From assembly GCA_022574065.1 (NCBI GenBank), contig JACZST010000018.1, positions 1 through 14,402 of the forward strand: 14,402 bases of DNA. Reading direction: 5' to 3'. The notes beneath the pieces are model-generated. The model made no database searches and had not been told where the DNA came from. It was given only the letters and a program-made list of their open reading frames with translations. The translations under genes were made by a program, and so were the position numbers. This DNA is from Acidobacteriota bacterium. Its GTDB lineage: Bacteria > Actinomycetota > Acidimicrobiia > Spongiisociales > UBA5794. Of this stretch, positions 1 to 7,465 are shown in pieces; within the stretch, counting starts at the first letter, position 1, and the number at the start of each line of letters is the position of its first letter.

Positions 1-801
1 CGACAGCGCGAGCACACGCCCTTCCTTGCCCGACAATTCCAGCGTATTGCCCGCGAAATTCGCGATCTGCGAGGCATCGAGCGCGATCACCGTGCGGCCC
101 GTTTCGGCCAGCCGTTGCGCGATCTCGTCACGGCGACGGCGGTCGGGAATGAGTTCGAGGCCGACCATCGCGAACTCGGTCGCGACGCTCATCATCACGT
201 TCGTGTGATAGATCGGCGTCCCGGAGGAGTCCACGGCGTCGAAGAGCACCGGCTCCAGGTCCAGCTCCGCGCAGTAACGCTGAAACAGTCGCGGGGTCAA
301 CCGGTGTGAGCGACACCCGAACGCGACGCCACGCCGATGGTCGATGACCACGGATCCGGTCCCCTCGAGAAACTCGCCGCCGTCCTCTTCGGCGCTGAAG
401 TCCAACACCTCACGAATCTCGAACTCGCGCGCCAGCAGCTCCAGCACGTCTGAGCGGCGCTCATGCCGGCGGTTTGGCGCGAACATGGGGCACAACACCA
501 CCCGGCCGTCGGCATGGGTGGTGAACCAGTTATTGGGAAAGACGCTGTCCGGGCTCAGGCCCTGCTCATCGTCAACCAGCGTGACTCCGATGCCTTCCCG
601 GGTCAACGCCTCCGCCAGCTGTGTGCTTTCCCGGTAGGCCTGCTCCGCTGCCGCTCTCCCTCCTTGAGTGAGATTTCGCTGAAAGGCGTTGTCAGCGGCG
701 GTGTCCGGGTTGACGGAGAACCGGTGCGGCCGCACCATCACCACATGAGACGGCGACTGGATGGGCACCAGGTGTGCTGCGGTGAGAAGCTCGGCGCTCA
801 T
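1..801 (-). CDS. ctlX: CtlX-type arginine deiminase-related hydrolase, 3' end outside window
   Basis: Guanidino-group-modifying enzyme of the pentein fold (CtlX / arginine deiminase-related family), expected to hydrolyse citrulline or a related guanidino or ureido compound in the cytoplasm. Seen: 267 codons are open to the window edge, and the family is usually a little over 300 residues. Motifs include FPNNWFTTH (88-96), LEGTGSVVID (145-154) and YHTNVMM (198-204, with the expected active-site His). The catalytic Cys of the family lies near the C-terminus and is outside the window, so integrity cannot be judged. The ATG at 801 follows the stop of the upstream cyclodeaminase by 2 nt, with a GGTGG-like ribosome site inside that gene's last codons, so the two are translationally coupled. 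The neighbour suggests an arginine/citrulline to ornithine to proline route. The exact substrate is inferred from family only. Confidence 0.85.
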   Translation of the reverse strand, partial: MSAELLTAAHLVPIQSPSHVVMVRPHRFSVNPDTAADNAFQRNLTQGGRAAAEQAYRESTQLAEALTREGIGVTLVDDEQGLSPDSVFPNNWFTTHADGRVVLCPMFAPNRRHERRSDVLELLAREFEIREVLDFSAEEDGGEFLEGTGSVVIDHRRGVAFGCRSHRLTPRLFQRYCAELDLEPVLFDAVDSSGTPIYHTNVMMSVATEFAMVGLELIPDRRRRDEIAQRLAETGRTVIALDASQIANFAGNTLELSGKEGRVLALS

Positions 802-803
802 CA

Positions 804-1511
804 CTAGCCCACCGGTTTCAAGGTGTTCACCAGAGAGAACAGGTCCTTGGGATCCTCCGGGTCTGCCACCAGGTCGATGTAGGTCTGCAGATCTGTTCCT
901 GCAGTCGCGTCGCGGGCACAGCGCAACGCCGAGAAGTCCGCAATCGCGAAGCCCACGGAGTCAAAAATTGTGATCTGCTCAGCGGAGGTCCGACCCTCTT
1001 CCGCACCGGTGAGAACCTTCCAGAACTCGGTGACCGGAAAGTCCGGTGCCATCTGCTGAATCTCACCCTCAACACGCGTCTGCTCCGGAAACTCCACGAA
1101 CACCTTGGCGCGGCGCAGCAGCTCGGGGTCGAGCTCTGTCTTGCCCGGGCAGTCACCTCCGACGGCATTGATATGCACCCCGGCGGGCACCTGCTCACTG
1201 CTCAGGATGGTGGCGCGGGCTTTATCAGCGGTGCACGTAGTCACGATATCGGCACCCACGACGGATTCCGACGTCGATCCGGCCTCCTGGATGTCGAAAC
1301 CCAGGGGCTGTAGGTTGCGGCGAAGCTTCTCCACCGCAGCGGGGTCGACGTCGTAGACACGCAGTTGATCAATACCCATCAGGGCTCGGAAGGCCAGAGC
1401 CTGGAACTCTGCCTGGGATCCGGCACCGATCATCGCCATCACTTGGGCACGAACGATCTCGTCCTCGGTGTTTGCGGTCATCTTCCATACGTTGGTTGCC
1501 CGGTTGGCCAC
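804..1511 (-). pseudogene. Ornithine cyclodeaminase lacking its N-terminal third
   Basis: C-terminal two thirds of an ornithine cyclodeaminase (ornithine to proline plus ammonia, NAD-dependent, mu-crystallin family). Seen: 235 codons from a GTG at 1511, against roughly 330-360 in the family. The Rossmann motif IGAGSQAEFQALAF sits at residues 28-41 instead of about 135. The strongly conserved NAVGGDCPGKTEL (115-127, including the catalytic Asp, here D120), EGEIQQ, TIFDSVGFA and DPKDLFS are all intact. The substrate-binding Arg/Lys residues known from the N-terminal domain of the Pseudomonas enzyme are absent. Homology seems to begin near VRAQVMAMIG. The codons before it do not resemble the family's RTAATS segment, and the frame runs back into the end of the NmrA-like gene. 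A GGAGG sits only 4 nt before the GTG. I infer a deletion that joined this gene to its neighbour; a translated but inactive NAD-binding protein is the alternative. Confidence 0.8.
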
Positions 1512-1545
1512 CGGACCTCCAAGTCTATTCCACTGCAGGCTTTTG

Positions 1546-2412
1546 CTAGCCGCCGAACATGCCTGCGAAGTCGCCAGCGAAGTCGTCGATCGAGCGTGCG
1601 GGGTGACCCGTCACCTTCTGCACATCGTCGGTGGCGCGGTCGGCTCCATTGTTCGCAAAGTTCGGGAACAACTCCCCGTTCGTGTCTGCCATGAACTGCG
1701 TCATTCCCATGCCAACCATGCCTTGAACAGCGGCTTCAACCGGCACGTCTACGTATTCGATCTTCTTGCCAAGAACCTTTGTAAACGCCGCGGCAACGTC
1801 GTGCATCGAGACCGAGGCTGGACCCGTGAGCGTGTAGGTCATTCCCTCGTGGCCTTGCGACGTCGACACCTCGACCGCCACATCCACGACGTCCCTCACG
1901 TCGATCATGCCCGCCCGTCCGTCCCCGAACGGCCAGTACATGACGCTGTCCGAGGCCACCGTCTGCGCCGCTCCCATGATGTTCTGCATGAAGAAGGTTG
2001 GCTTGAGGATGGTGTACGGCACGCCCGAGGACTCGACAAGGCGCTCGATCTCATGGTGCTGCCGACCCAGGGCAGTGTCCAGCGCCGGCTCGGGCACGAA
2101 GGCCGACGACCTGACGATTCGGCCGACACCTGCTTGCTTTGCAGCCTCGATCGCATTGCCCGCCATTTCGACCTGGTTCTCCATGCCTGGAGTCACGATG
2201 AAGGCAACGTCGATTCCGTCGAACGGACCAGCCAGCGAACCGGGATCGGTCAGCTCCCCAACCACCGCCTCGGCGCCCGCTTCTCGTACCGCAGTGGCCC
2301 CTTCATCGCTGTGGGCAAGGCCGCGCACGTCAGCGCCTTTACCCACCAGAGATGCCACGACGCCACTGCCTACGTTCCCAGTAGCACCGACAACGAGCGT
2401 CTTACCTGCCAT
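1546..2412 (-). CDS. NmrA-like NAD(P)-binding protein (atypical SDR)
   Basis: Atypical short-chain dehydrogenase/reductase of the NmrA / HSCARG / QorB-like group: cytoplasmic NAD(P)-binding proteins that act as redox sensors or quinone reductases. Seen: 288 residues, normal for the family. The N-terminal Rossmann fold has the glycine-rich GATGNVG (9-15), and the sequence then carries VRSSAFVPEP, the HHEIERLVESSGVPYTILKP segment and FFMQN typical of the group. The C-terminal half carries the IDVRDVVDVAVEV stretch and a TYTLTGPASVS strand. The ATG at 2412 is preceded by AAGGAG with 8 nt spacing, which fixes the start. It appears complete and is the first gene of the minus-strand set that continues into the cyclodeaminase remnant 34 nt later. 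Its substrate cannot be told from sequence. Confidence 0.85.
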   Translation of the reverse strand: MAGKTLVVGATGNVGSGVVASLVGKGADVRGLAHSDEGATAVREAGAEAVVGELTDPGSLAGPFDGIDVAFIVTPGMENQVEMAGNAIEAAKQAGVGRIVRSSAFVPEPALDTALGRQHHEIERLVESSGVPYTILKPTFFMQNIMGAAQTVASDSVMYWPFGDGRAGMIDVRDVVDVAVEVSTSQGHEGMTYTLTGPASVSMHDVAAAFTKVLGKKIEYVDVPVEAAVQGMVGMGMTQFMADTNGELFPNFANNGADRATDDVQKVTGHPARSIDDFAGDFAGMFGG

Positions 2413-2697
2413 GCCTACTTCTCCTTGGTGTAAGTGGTTCAGCGAAACCTAGTACCTCCGGGCCGTTCCGATGCCGGCCCGAGCCAGACTCGCGCTAGGT
2501 CTCGGGCCTGGTGGCCCAGCGCTTCGCAACCCCGTCGCTGCGTCATCCTGTGATCCGCCCAGCCGCCGGGGTGCCCGGCGAGGTGCCAGTTAGAAGCGTG
2601 TTTAGTCCTAGGACCTGGTAACCCGGGGCGCGAGGCGTCGGCGGTAACATCCATCGAGATACTCTCGGCCGCGATGACACTGACGAAATGATGCCAG
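2413..2697. other. Intergenic region with small GC hairpins
   Basis: 285 bases with no convincing gene. Short hairpins are visible: GGGCCG/CGGCCC at 2460-2480, GGGCC/GGCCC at 2504-2517, and the palindrome TCCTAGGA at 2606-2613. It should contain the promoter of the minus-strand NmrA-like gene, but I see no clear -35/-10 pair. A minus-strand open frame over 2439-2714 resembles nothing I know. Confidence 0.5.
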
Positions 2698-2970
2698 ATG
2701 TTCGGACGCCGCAAGCCACCCGACCCTGAGGTACAGGCCTCGCTTGAGTTGTCGTTCCGTGTGCTCGGAACAGTCGCTCGTAAGAGAAACCGGCTGCGAT
2801 TTCCTTCAGCGCCATCGAAACCGGGTGTATACCGAATAAGACTCGTCGGTGCCGGACGAACGGGTGTTTACGTCGGCGAGACAACGAATCTGTCGCAGCG
2901 TTTTGGCCAGTACACCTCCCCGGGACCATCTAAGGCGACCAATCTCAGGCTGAACGAGTTGATTGCGACC
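2698..2970 (+). pseudogene. GIY-YIG domain gene, truncated 3'
   Basis: N-terminal part of a GIY-YIG nuclease-like protein. Seen: the GIY-equivalent GVYRI at residues 43-47, the YIG-equivalent VYVGE at 57-61, then LSQRFGQY with the expected catalytic Arg (R68) and a TNLRLNELI helix up to about residue 90. After that the frame runs into DNA that encodes a serine recombinase in the next frame, and it stops at 3039 with an unrelated Arg/Gly-rich tail. The catalytic Glu and the rest of the fold are missing, so this is a fragment. The ATG at 2698 has no strong ribosome site. Family members include standalone nucleases and domains of mobile-element endonucleases; which type this was cannot be decided. 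Confidence 0.7.
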
Positions 2971-3733
2971 GCTGGTTACCGAGGACGAATGGGCCAAGGC
3001 TCAGCGAGGATTCGTCAAGGGTCGGCGCCGCCAGAGTAAGCACCCGCTGTCAGGTGTTGTCCGGTGTGGACTGTGCGGTCGGGTGGCATCGGTGGATCAG
3101 AACGGCAAGGGCAGTCAGTTCTTCCGATGCGTGCATCGAGGCCAGGGCTGCGACCAGCCACGACGCTCGGTCAACGGCATCGAACGGGCTGCCGTGCTCG
3201 GTCTGCGCATCCTCGGGCACGACGACGGCTTACAGAAGGCCATTAGACGAGAGTTGCGGAAGGCGACCGTGCCGGGCACCCGCAGGGGGGTCGGTCGGTC
3301 GGCCGCACTCGCTGTTGACCTTCGGGAGCGGCGACGCAAGCTGCTCGACCTCCATTACGCCGACAAGATCGGTGCGGATCTGTTTGCCGAACAAGAAGCC
3401 GAACTCACGGTGCAGCTCGAAGCGCTCGAAGCTGAGCTGTCCGATCTCCGGCGTCGCCTGGAGGAACGCAACGAGGTCGCTCAGGCGTTCGAGGAGGTCG
3501 CCAGACACCTCGCCGACATCGACATTGACGAGATCTGGCAGGAGGCCACAGAGAAGGAACGCTGGGCACTGGCATCCGATCTGATCGAAGAGGTCTCGAT
3601 CTACCCGGATCACCTAGAAGTCAAGGTCTCAGGAGCGCTCCGGATGAACGTAACCCTCCAGGAAGCGGGGCTTACTGGAGGGTCGGGTATTTACGGTGTC
3701 GGAGAGAGGACTCGAACCTCCACGCCCTGTTAG
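2963..3733 (+). pseudogene. C-terminal half of a large serine recombinase
   Basis: Remnant of a large serine recombinase (phage or integrative-element integrase). Seen: the frame opens within PLVTEDEWAKAQ, the end of the Recombinase domain. A zinc beta-ribbon follows with Cys 35, 38, 56 and 63 (VRCGLCGR ... FFRC ... GC), and then a long charged coiled coil at about 120-180, typical of the DNA-binding C-terminus. The N-terminal resolvase domain with the catalytic Ser and most of the Recombinase domain (250 or more residues) are absent, replaced by the GIY-YIG fragment in another frame. The TTG at 2963 is only the first possible start and is probably not used. The last residues, GERTRTSTPC, come from reading through the tRNA-Leu fragment antisense, and the TAG stop lies inside it. 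Not expected to catalyse recombination. Confidence 0.8.
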
Positions 3734-3754
3734 GGCACTAGGCCCTCAACCTAG
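3697..3754 (-). pseudogene. 3' fragment of tRNA-Leu(GAG), probable attachment-site core
   Basis: Read on the minus strand, this is the 3' part of a leucine tRNA. It has an anticodon stem CTAGG/CCTAG closing the loop TTGAGGG (anticodon GAG), a long class II variable arm (GCCCT-AAC-AGGGC), a T arm GGAGG-TTCGAGT-CCTCT, the acceptor 3' strand CTCCGAC and discriminator A. The matching 5' acceptor strand GTCGGAG and the D arm are absent from the DNA at 3755-3830, so this is not a working tRNA. Such 58-nt 3' pieces are the usual identity segments left by integrative elements. It directly overlaps the recombinase remnant's end. No CCA is encoded. Confidence 0.8.
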
Positions 3755-3757
3755 ATT

Positions 3758-4044
3758 CTCTCCTGATGCGCCCTCGTCATGGGTGCAGCTCGGTGCCCGT
3801 CCTGACGCCGTAAAGACACAGGCTGCAGCTCCTGAGAACAGGCTCAGGGTGTCTGAGGTGCCGCTCGAGGTGCCGCCCGGCTCGACACACCAAGGGTCTT
3901 CTGGCTCTGATGGCGCTTCAACCGCCGGGCATATGGTCGAGATCCCAACCTGCTGAGTGGGGGATGACTGCGTGCCCAAAACGGGCTATGGGTGCGTCCA
4001 TATCTTCCCTACCGAGCTCTTCCGTTGGAAGAGAGGAGCGTGGA
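3758..4044. other. Intergenic region after the tRNA fragment
   Basis: 287 bases without a recognisable gene. There is a short tandem echo GAGGTGCCGC (twice near 3857-3880) and a small GCCC-AAAAC-GGGC hairpin near 3974-3986. It must carry the promoter for the gene starting at 4045, but I cannot place one with confidence. Confidence 0.4.
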
Positions 4045-4347
4045 ATGGCCAAGGACAAGGTTCACACTGAGACTGTCGAGGTCGAGGGCGATCACCTGCT
4101 CGCCAAGATCAAGGAGATCGTGCATGAGGGGAATGTCAGTCTGCCTGACTACTACTTGCATCCGTTGCAGCCGCTGAGAATGGTCGCTGGGGACTGCCAA
4201 TACTCTCTCCGTTTCGGTATCCCCAGTCCTGGCTACGCATCGTTGATGCAACTTCGCTACTCTGCGTGGGTTGAGGTACTACGCATAGTCGCCAAGACCG
4301 GCTGGCGGTGTCAGGAACGTGACGGTGGAGAACGTGACTCGACGTAA
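4045..4347 (+). pseudogene. DUF4342-like gene, cut after its first helix
   Basis: The ATG at 4045 has a good ribosome site (AGGAG, 6 nt spacing). Its first 32 residues, including VEVEGDHLLAKIKEIVHEGN, match the start of DUF4342 proteins (small proteins with an N-terminal helix followed by a membrane-associated part). The family's next element, an RRIIIKN-like strand and a hydrophobic C-terminal half, is missing. From about 4138 the sequence changes to unrelated residues that read on to 4347, overlapping the start of pilC. I interpret this as a 5' gene fragment fused to foreign DNA. Its promoter could still drive transcription into the pilus operon. A small novel protein using the fused tail is possible but has no support. 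Confidence 0.55.
4187..4226 (+). promoter_or_regulatory. Imperfect hairpin upstream of pilC
   Basis: CTGGGG (4187-4192) can pair with CCCCAG (4221-4226), and within it ATA and CCG pair with CGGTAT (4215-4220) around a TTT loop. The 3' strand is continuous and the 5' strand is interrupted by two bulges. It lies about 95 nt before pilC. It could be a leader structure, but I do not recognise it as a known riboswitch class. Confidence 0.25.
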
Positions 4348-5554
4348 GGAAGAACAGGGGATCCGCTACCGGTTTGTCGCCCGCGACGCCGACGGCAAAC
4401 GGCGCCGGGGCAAGGTGGAAGCAAAGAGCTCCCGGGAGGCGAAGACTGCGTTGATGGAACGCGGCCTGGAACCGACCCGGGTCCGGGTCCGCAGACAGTT
4501 CAATCTGTCGCCCCGCAAGGTCAAGCAGACCGAGCTGATGCACTTCACCCGCCAGCTGGCCGTCTTCGTTCGGGCCGACATCCCCATTCTGGAAGGGATC
4601 GAAGGGCTGGCGGCAAGCACCGAGCACAAGACGATGAAGGCCACGCTGATCGACGTGGGCGACGCGTTGCGCAGCGGCCGGACCCTGAGTGAGGCCTTCG
4701 GCGAGCACCCCGACGTCTTCCCGGCCGTCTACCGGGGGGCCGTGCGGGCATCGGAACGCACCGGAAACCTCGACGCCGCACTCAACCGGGTCGCCGCCTA
4801 CATCGAGCGGGCCGTGGAGAACAAGCGCAAGCTGGCTTCGGCCTTCACTTATCCGATCATCGTGATCGTGGTGGCGGTGCTGGTCGTCATCCTGCTCAGC
4901 GTCTTCGTGATCCCGCGATTCGAGGGGTTCTTCGACGAACTCGGCGGCGAGATGCCGCTGGTGACGAGGATCCTCGTCGGCCTCATGGACTTCCTGGCCT
5001 CATGGGGTCTGCTGCTCGGCGTCGGCGTCATCGCCCTGATGCTCAGCCTCAGTGCCGTCACCCGAATGAACTGGGGCAGGTCCAAGCTCGACGCGCTCGT
5101 CATCAAGCTGCCGTTGCTCGGCGATCTGGTGAAGACTGCCATCGTCGAACGCTTCTGCTTCGCCCTCGGCTCGATGGTGGAGGCGGCGGTGACACTTCCC
5201 GAAGCCCTCGAGATCGCCGGGGAAGGCACCGGCAACACCGTCTTCAAACGACGGATCAACGAGGCCCGCGACCAGATGATGCAGGGTGAGGGGATCGCCG
5301 GTCCGATTGCCGCTACGGGGCTCTTCCCCGTTCCCGCCGTACAGATGATGCGAGCCGGAGAGCGTGCGGGGACGCTGGAGGACCAGTTGCTAACCGCAGC
5401 CGAGTTCTACGGCAAGGAACTCGATTTCAAGCTGGCCAAGTACACCGCGCTCGTGGAACCGGCGATCATCGTGCTCGCCGCGGTCATCGTGGGTTTCGTG
5501 GCGATCGCTCTGGTCTCGGCGATCTATGGGCTGATTGGAGCGACAGAACTGTGA
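4319..5554 (+). CDS. pilC: Type IV pilus inner-membrane platform protein PilC
   Basis: Polytopic membrane protein of the GspF/PilC family, on which the PilB and PilT motors act during pilus assembly and retraction. Seen: 411 residues, the normal length. An N-terminal basic region is followed by two T2SSF domains (about 73-195 and 275-398) and three membrane segments (about 176-198, 226-246, 381-403). Typical signatures are FTRQLAVFVRADIPI, the Thr-Gly-Asn near 148-150, and the second-domain counterpart MMRAGERAGTLEDQL. The GTG at 4319 is the longest start; GTG at 4325 or 4334 (preceded by GGTGGAG) are equally possible. First gene of a tightly packed cluster: its TGA overlaps the next GTG by 4 nt. 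The nearby motor genes support a complete type IV pilus rather than a secretion system. Confidence 0.95.
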   Translation: MTVENVTRRKEEQGIRYRFVARDADGKRRRGKVEAKSSREAKTALMERGLEPTRVRVRRQFNLSPRKVKQTELMHFTRQLAVFVRADIPILEGIEGLAASTEHKTMKATLIDVGDALRSGRTLSEAFGEHPDVFPAVYRGAVRASERTGNLDAALNRVAAYIERAVENKRKLASAFTYPIIVIVVAVLVVILLSVFVIPRFEGFFDELGGEMPLVTRILVGLMDFLASWGLLLGVGVIALMLSLSAVTRMNWGRSKLDALVIKLPLLGDLVKTAIVERFCFALGSMVEAAVTLPEALEIAGEGTGNTVFKRRINEARDQMMQGEGIAGPIAATGLFPVPAVQMMRAGERAGTLEDQLLTAAEFYGKELDFKLAKYTALVEPAIIVLAAVIVGFVAIALVSAIYGLIGATEL

Positions 5555-5997
5555 CCTCCCGACGCGACTCCGAGGCCGGCTTCACTCTCGTGGAGTTGCT
5601 CCTCGCCATCGTTGTGCTCGCGATCGGGGCCACGGCCATACTCGGCGCGCTCCGACTGGACGTCAACATTGGCCGGATGCAGCGCAGCCTCGCCACGGCC
5701 GAACTGGCACTCGGCTCCTTCGCCGAGCATGTGAAAGCGGAGAGCTACATCGATTGCGCCCTTGCCTCCGATTACATATGGCCCTCTGCACCGGCGGGCG
5801 TCACCGCCACCATTGTGGAGGTCGCCTACCTGAGGAATACGGCCTTCGCCGACGGAAAGGTGACCTCCGAAGACGACTTCGACGTGAACTGTGGGCCGGG
5901 CGACCCGGACGAGGGGCTGCAACTGGTCCGGCTTCGCGTCGACTCGTCGGGGGCAACCGCGGCGCTCGAGACTGCGGTCATCAAGAGGTCCGCATGA
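5551..5997 (+). CDS. PilV-like minor pilin
   Basis: Minor type IV pilin of 148 residues. Seen: a class III signal with short basic leader, prepilin peptidase site after G10, then FTLVELLLAIVVLAIGATAI with Glu at mature position 5 (E15). This single N-terminal helix anchors it in the membrane before assembly. The C-terminal domain is small, with two Cys that may form a disulfide, and ends in a beta-rich segment. Its position directly behind pilC and before PilW- and PilX-like genes is the usual order for the priming minor pilins. Start GTG at 5551 overlaps the pilC stop (GTGA), and its stop overlaps the next ATG (ATGA), so translation is coupled. The PilV name rests on order and size; the C-terminal domain is not diagnostic. 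Confidence 0.8.
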   Translation: MTSRRDSEAGFTLVELLLAIVVLAIGATAILGALRLDVNIGRMQRSLATAELALGSFAEHVKAESYIDCALASDYIWPSAPAGVTATIVEVAYLRNTAFADGKVTSEDDFDVNCGPGDPDEGLQLVRLRVDSSGATAALETAVIKRSA

Positions 5998-6533
5998 TGT
6001 CTCGCGGCTCCTTCTCCCGGCTCGGCGGCGAAAGCGGATTCACTCTGGTCGAGTTGCTCATCGGCCTGGCCATCGGTGGGATCCTCCTCGCGGCCGCCAC
6101 CGCCGCTCTCACCGCCGGGCTCCGCATCAGCGAGGAGGCGGGGAACCAGGTCGAAGAGGCGGGGTGGGCGCAGATCCTCGGAAGCCGATTCCTCCCCGAC
6201 GCCCAGAGCGCCGAAGAGATCGGGGTGGACCCGACGTGCGACCTCGGCATCGGCCCGGCGGATACGCTGCTGAACACCTTCAGGTGGACCACCGACGTCT
6301 CGCTCGAGAAGAAACTGCGGGTCGCCTGGTGGCTCGACGGCGATGGTGCGATTCATCGCACCGAGTGCGACGGCACCAACCCCGCCCCGACCCTTGACGA
6401 GGTCGTCGCCGACGGAACCGACCCTGTTGGGCTGGCCTCGATCGACTGTCCCGCCACCCGGTGCACGATTGAATGGACTGCGTCCGGTCGAGCCGACCCC
6501 TACCGCCTGACGGTGCTGAGGAGGGCGGGATGA
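5994..6533 (+). CDS. PilW-like minor pilin
   Basis: Minor pilin of 179 residues. Seen: 15-residue leader ending ESG, then FTLVELLIGLAIGGILLAAA with Glu at mature position 5 (E20), followed by a helix with ISEEAGNQVEEAGWAQIL as in PilW/GspJ-like proteins. The C-terminal part has several Cys (TCDLG, TECDG, SIDCPATRCTIEW) and ends with a beta strand YRLTVLRR. Two adjacent ATGs (5994, 5997) are possible starts; the first overlaps the upstream TGA. The stop overlaps the next start in an ATGA. Expected to help initiate pilus assembly together with the genes on either side. Confidence 0.8.
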   Translation: MMSRGSFSRLGGESGFTLVELLIGLAIGGILLAAATAALTAGLRISEEAGNQVEEAGWAQILGSRFLPDAQSAEEIGVDPTCDLGIGPADTLLNTFRWTTDVSLEKKLRVAWWLDGDGAIHRTECDGTNPAPTLDEVVADGTDPVGLASIDCPATRCTIEWTASGRADPYRLTVLRRAG

Positions 6534-7465
6534 TCTGTGCTCGGCGGCTCGCCCGCGACGATGACGGTTCGGCCCTGGTCATCGGCCTCATCCTGATCCT
6601 CTTCGGGTCGATCTTTGTGGCCGCCATCCTCGCCTTCGGAGAGGCCGGTCTGAACGTCGCGGCGGGTACCGCCGAATTGCGCGACGAGGTCTATGCCGGC
6701 GACGGTGCCGTCGAGGCCGCGATCGCATCCACGGTGGCGTACCTCGAGGCCGCCGCCGGCGAAAGCGTCGATTGTCCTGCGGTCCGCTTCGACCTCGACG
6801 GCCAGGACGACCTCGCGGAGATCGAAGTCCGGGTCGCGTGCGGTGATTCTGCTTTCGGGCCCGGCACCTTCCCCGGATACGAAGACTGGGCCCGGTTCGA
6901 TGATCCGGTGCTGGGTGATTGCCTCGATGATCCCGGCGACGACCCGGCCGGCGGAGAGCTCCCGTTGATCTGCGATCCCGGCGCCGCCCTCGATCCCGGT
7001 CTCGACGTCCGGATCCTGATCGACTCGTTCGAAGGCACGTTTGCCGACGTGAACGACAGCGGCACTTACGAACCGGGCGAACCGCTGGAGACTCCTCCAG
7101 CGCTCGAGTCCGTCGAAGTCCAGGTCCTGGCGGCGTTCTGCTCCTTCGCCGGCTACGAGGCGTGGAGCCAGCACCGAGACCTTTCCGGCGACTGGCTCGA
7201 CGATCCCAGCGGCGACCCGAGTCTCGGAGAGGGCCGCTGGGTGTTCGACGACGGTTTCGATATCCGGATCCTCCCCCCCGAAGCGGGACCGGGCTACCCA
7301 TACGGCGATTACCCGTTCGCCGACGTCGACGGCAGCGGCTTGTTCGACGCCGGCGAGCCGGGCCAGGAGTGCAATCGACAGATTCTCGAAGCTGTGGTCC
7401 ATGTCGATGGGCCCGGATCGGGCGACCCGGGCGTGACGATCGAACACTGGAGGGTCATCCGATGA
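6530..7465 (+). CDS. PilX-like pilus assembly protein with duplicated calcium-loop segment
   Basis: Protein of 311 residues that starts like PilX: a short basic leader, DGSALVIGLILILFGSIF (12-29) as membrane helix, and no Glu at the pilin +5 position. An in-frame upstream ATG exists, but the ATG at 6530 overlaps the PilW-like stop and fits the cluster. The body is very acidic and contains two related segments, about 116-185 and 208-277. Each begins with GYE-x-W, runs through LDDP-x-x-DP and a D-x-RIL strand, and ends with an EF-hand-like loop: DVNDSGTYEPGE (173-184) and DVDGSGLFDAGE (265-276). Calcium binding is inferred from the DxDxSG pattern, as in dockerin-like loops. PilX-class proteins modulate adhesion and pilus bundling; here the extra domain may tie this to calcium. 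Confidence 0.7.
   Translation: MICARRLARDDDGSALVIGLILILFGSIFVAAILAFGEAGLNVAAGTAELRDEVYAGDGAVEAAIASTVAYLEAAAGESVDCPAVRFDLDGQDDLAEIEVRVACGDSAFGPGTFPGYEDWARFDDPVLGDCLDDPGDDPAGGELPLICDPGAALDPGLDVRILIDSFEGTFADVNDSGTYEPGEPLETPPALESVEVQVLAAFCSFAGYEAWSQHRDLSGDWLDDPSGDPSLGEGRWVFDDGFDIRILPPEAGPGYPYGDYPFADVDGSGLFDAGEPGQECNRQILEAVVHVDGPGSGDPGVTIEHWRVIR
6875..7360 (+). repeat. Internal duplication in the PilX-like gene
   Basis: Two diverged copies (about 6875-7084 and 7151-7360) of a segment of about 70 codons. Common features in the same order are GYE.W, LDDP..DP, D.RIL, FADV[ND].SG and GEP. The similarity is clear at protein level and weak at DNA level, so the duplication is old or its copies are under separate selection. 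Confidence 0.7.

Noticed and set aside
2439..2714. 91-codon minus-strand open frame in the intergenic region
   Set aside because: No ribosome site and no family resemblance; it overlaps the start of the GIY-YIG fragment.
3697..3830. Complete tRNA-Leu gene
   Set aside because: The 5' acceptor strand and D arm are absent; only the anticodon stem through the discriminator base is present.
3758..4318. Known c-di-GMP or other riboswitch ahead of the pilus operon
   Set aside because: I looked for the conserved cores of GEMM-type elements and did not find them; only an imperfect hairpin is visible.
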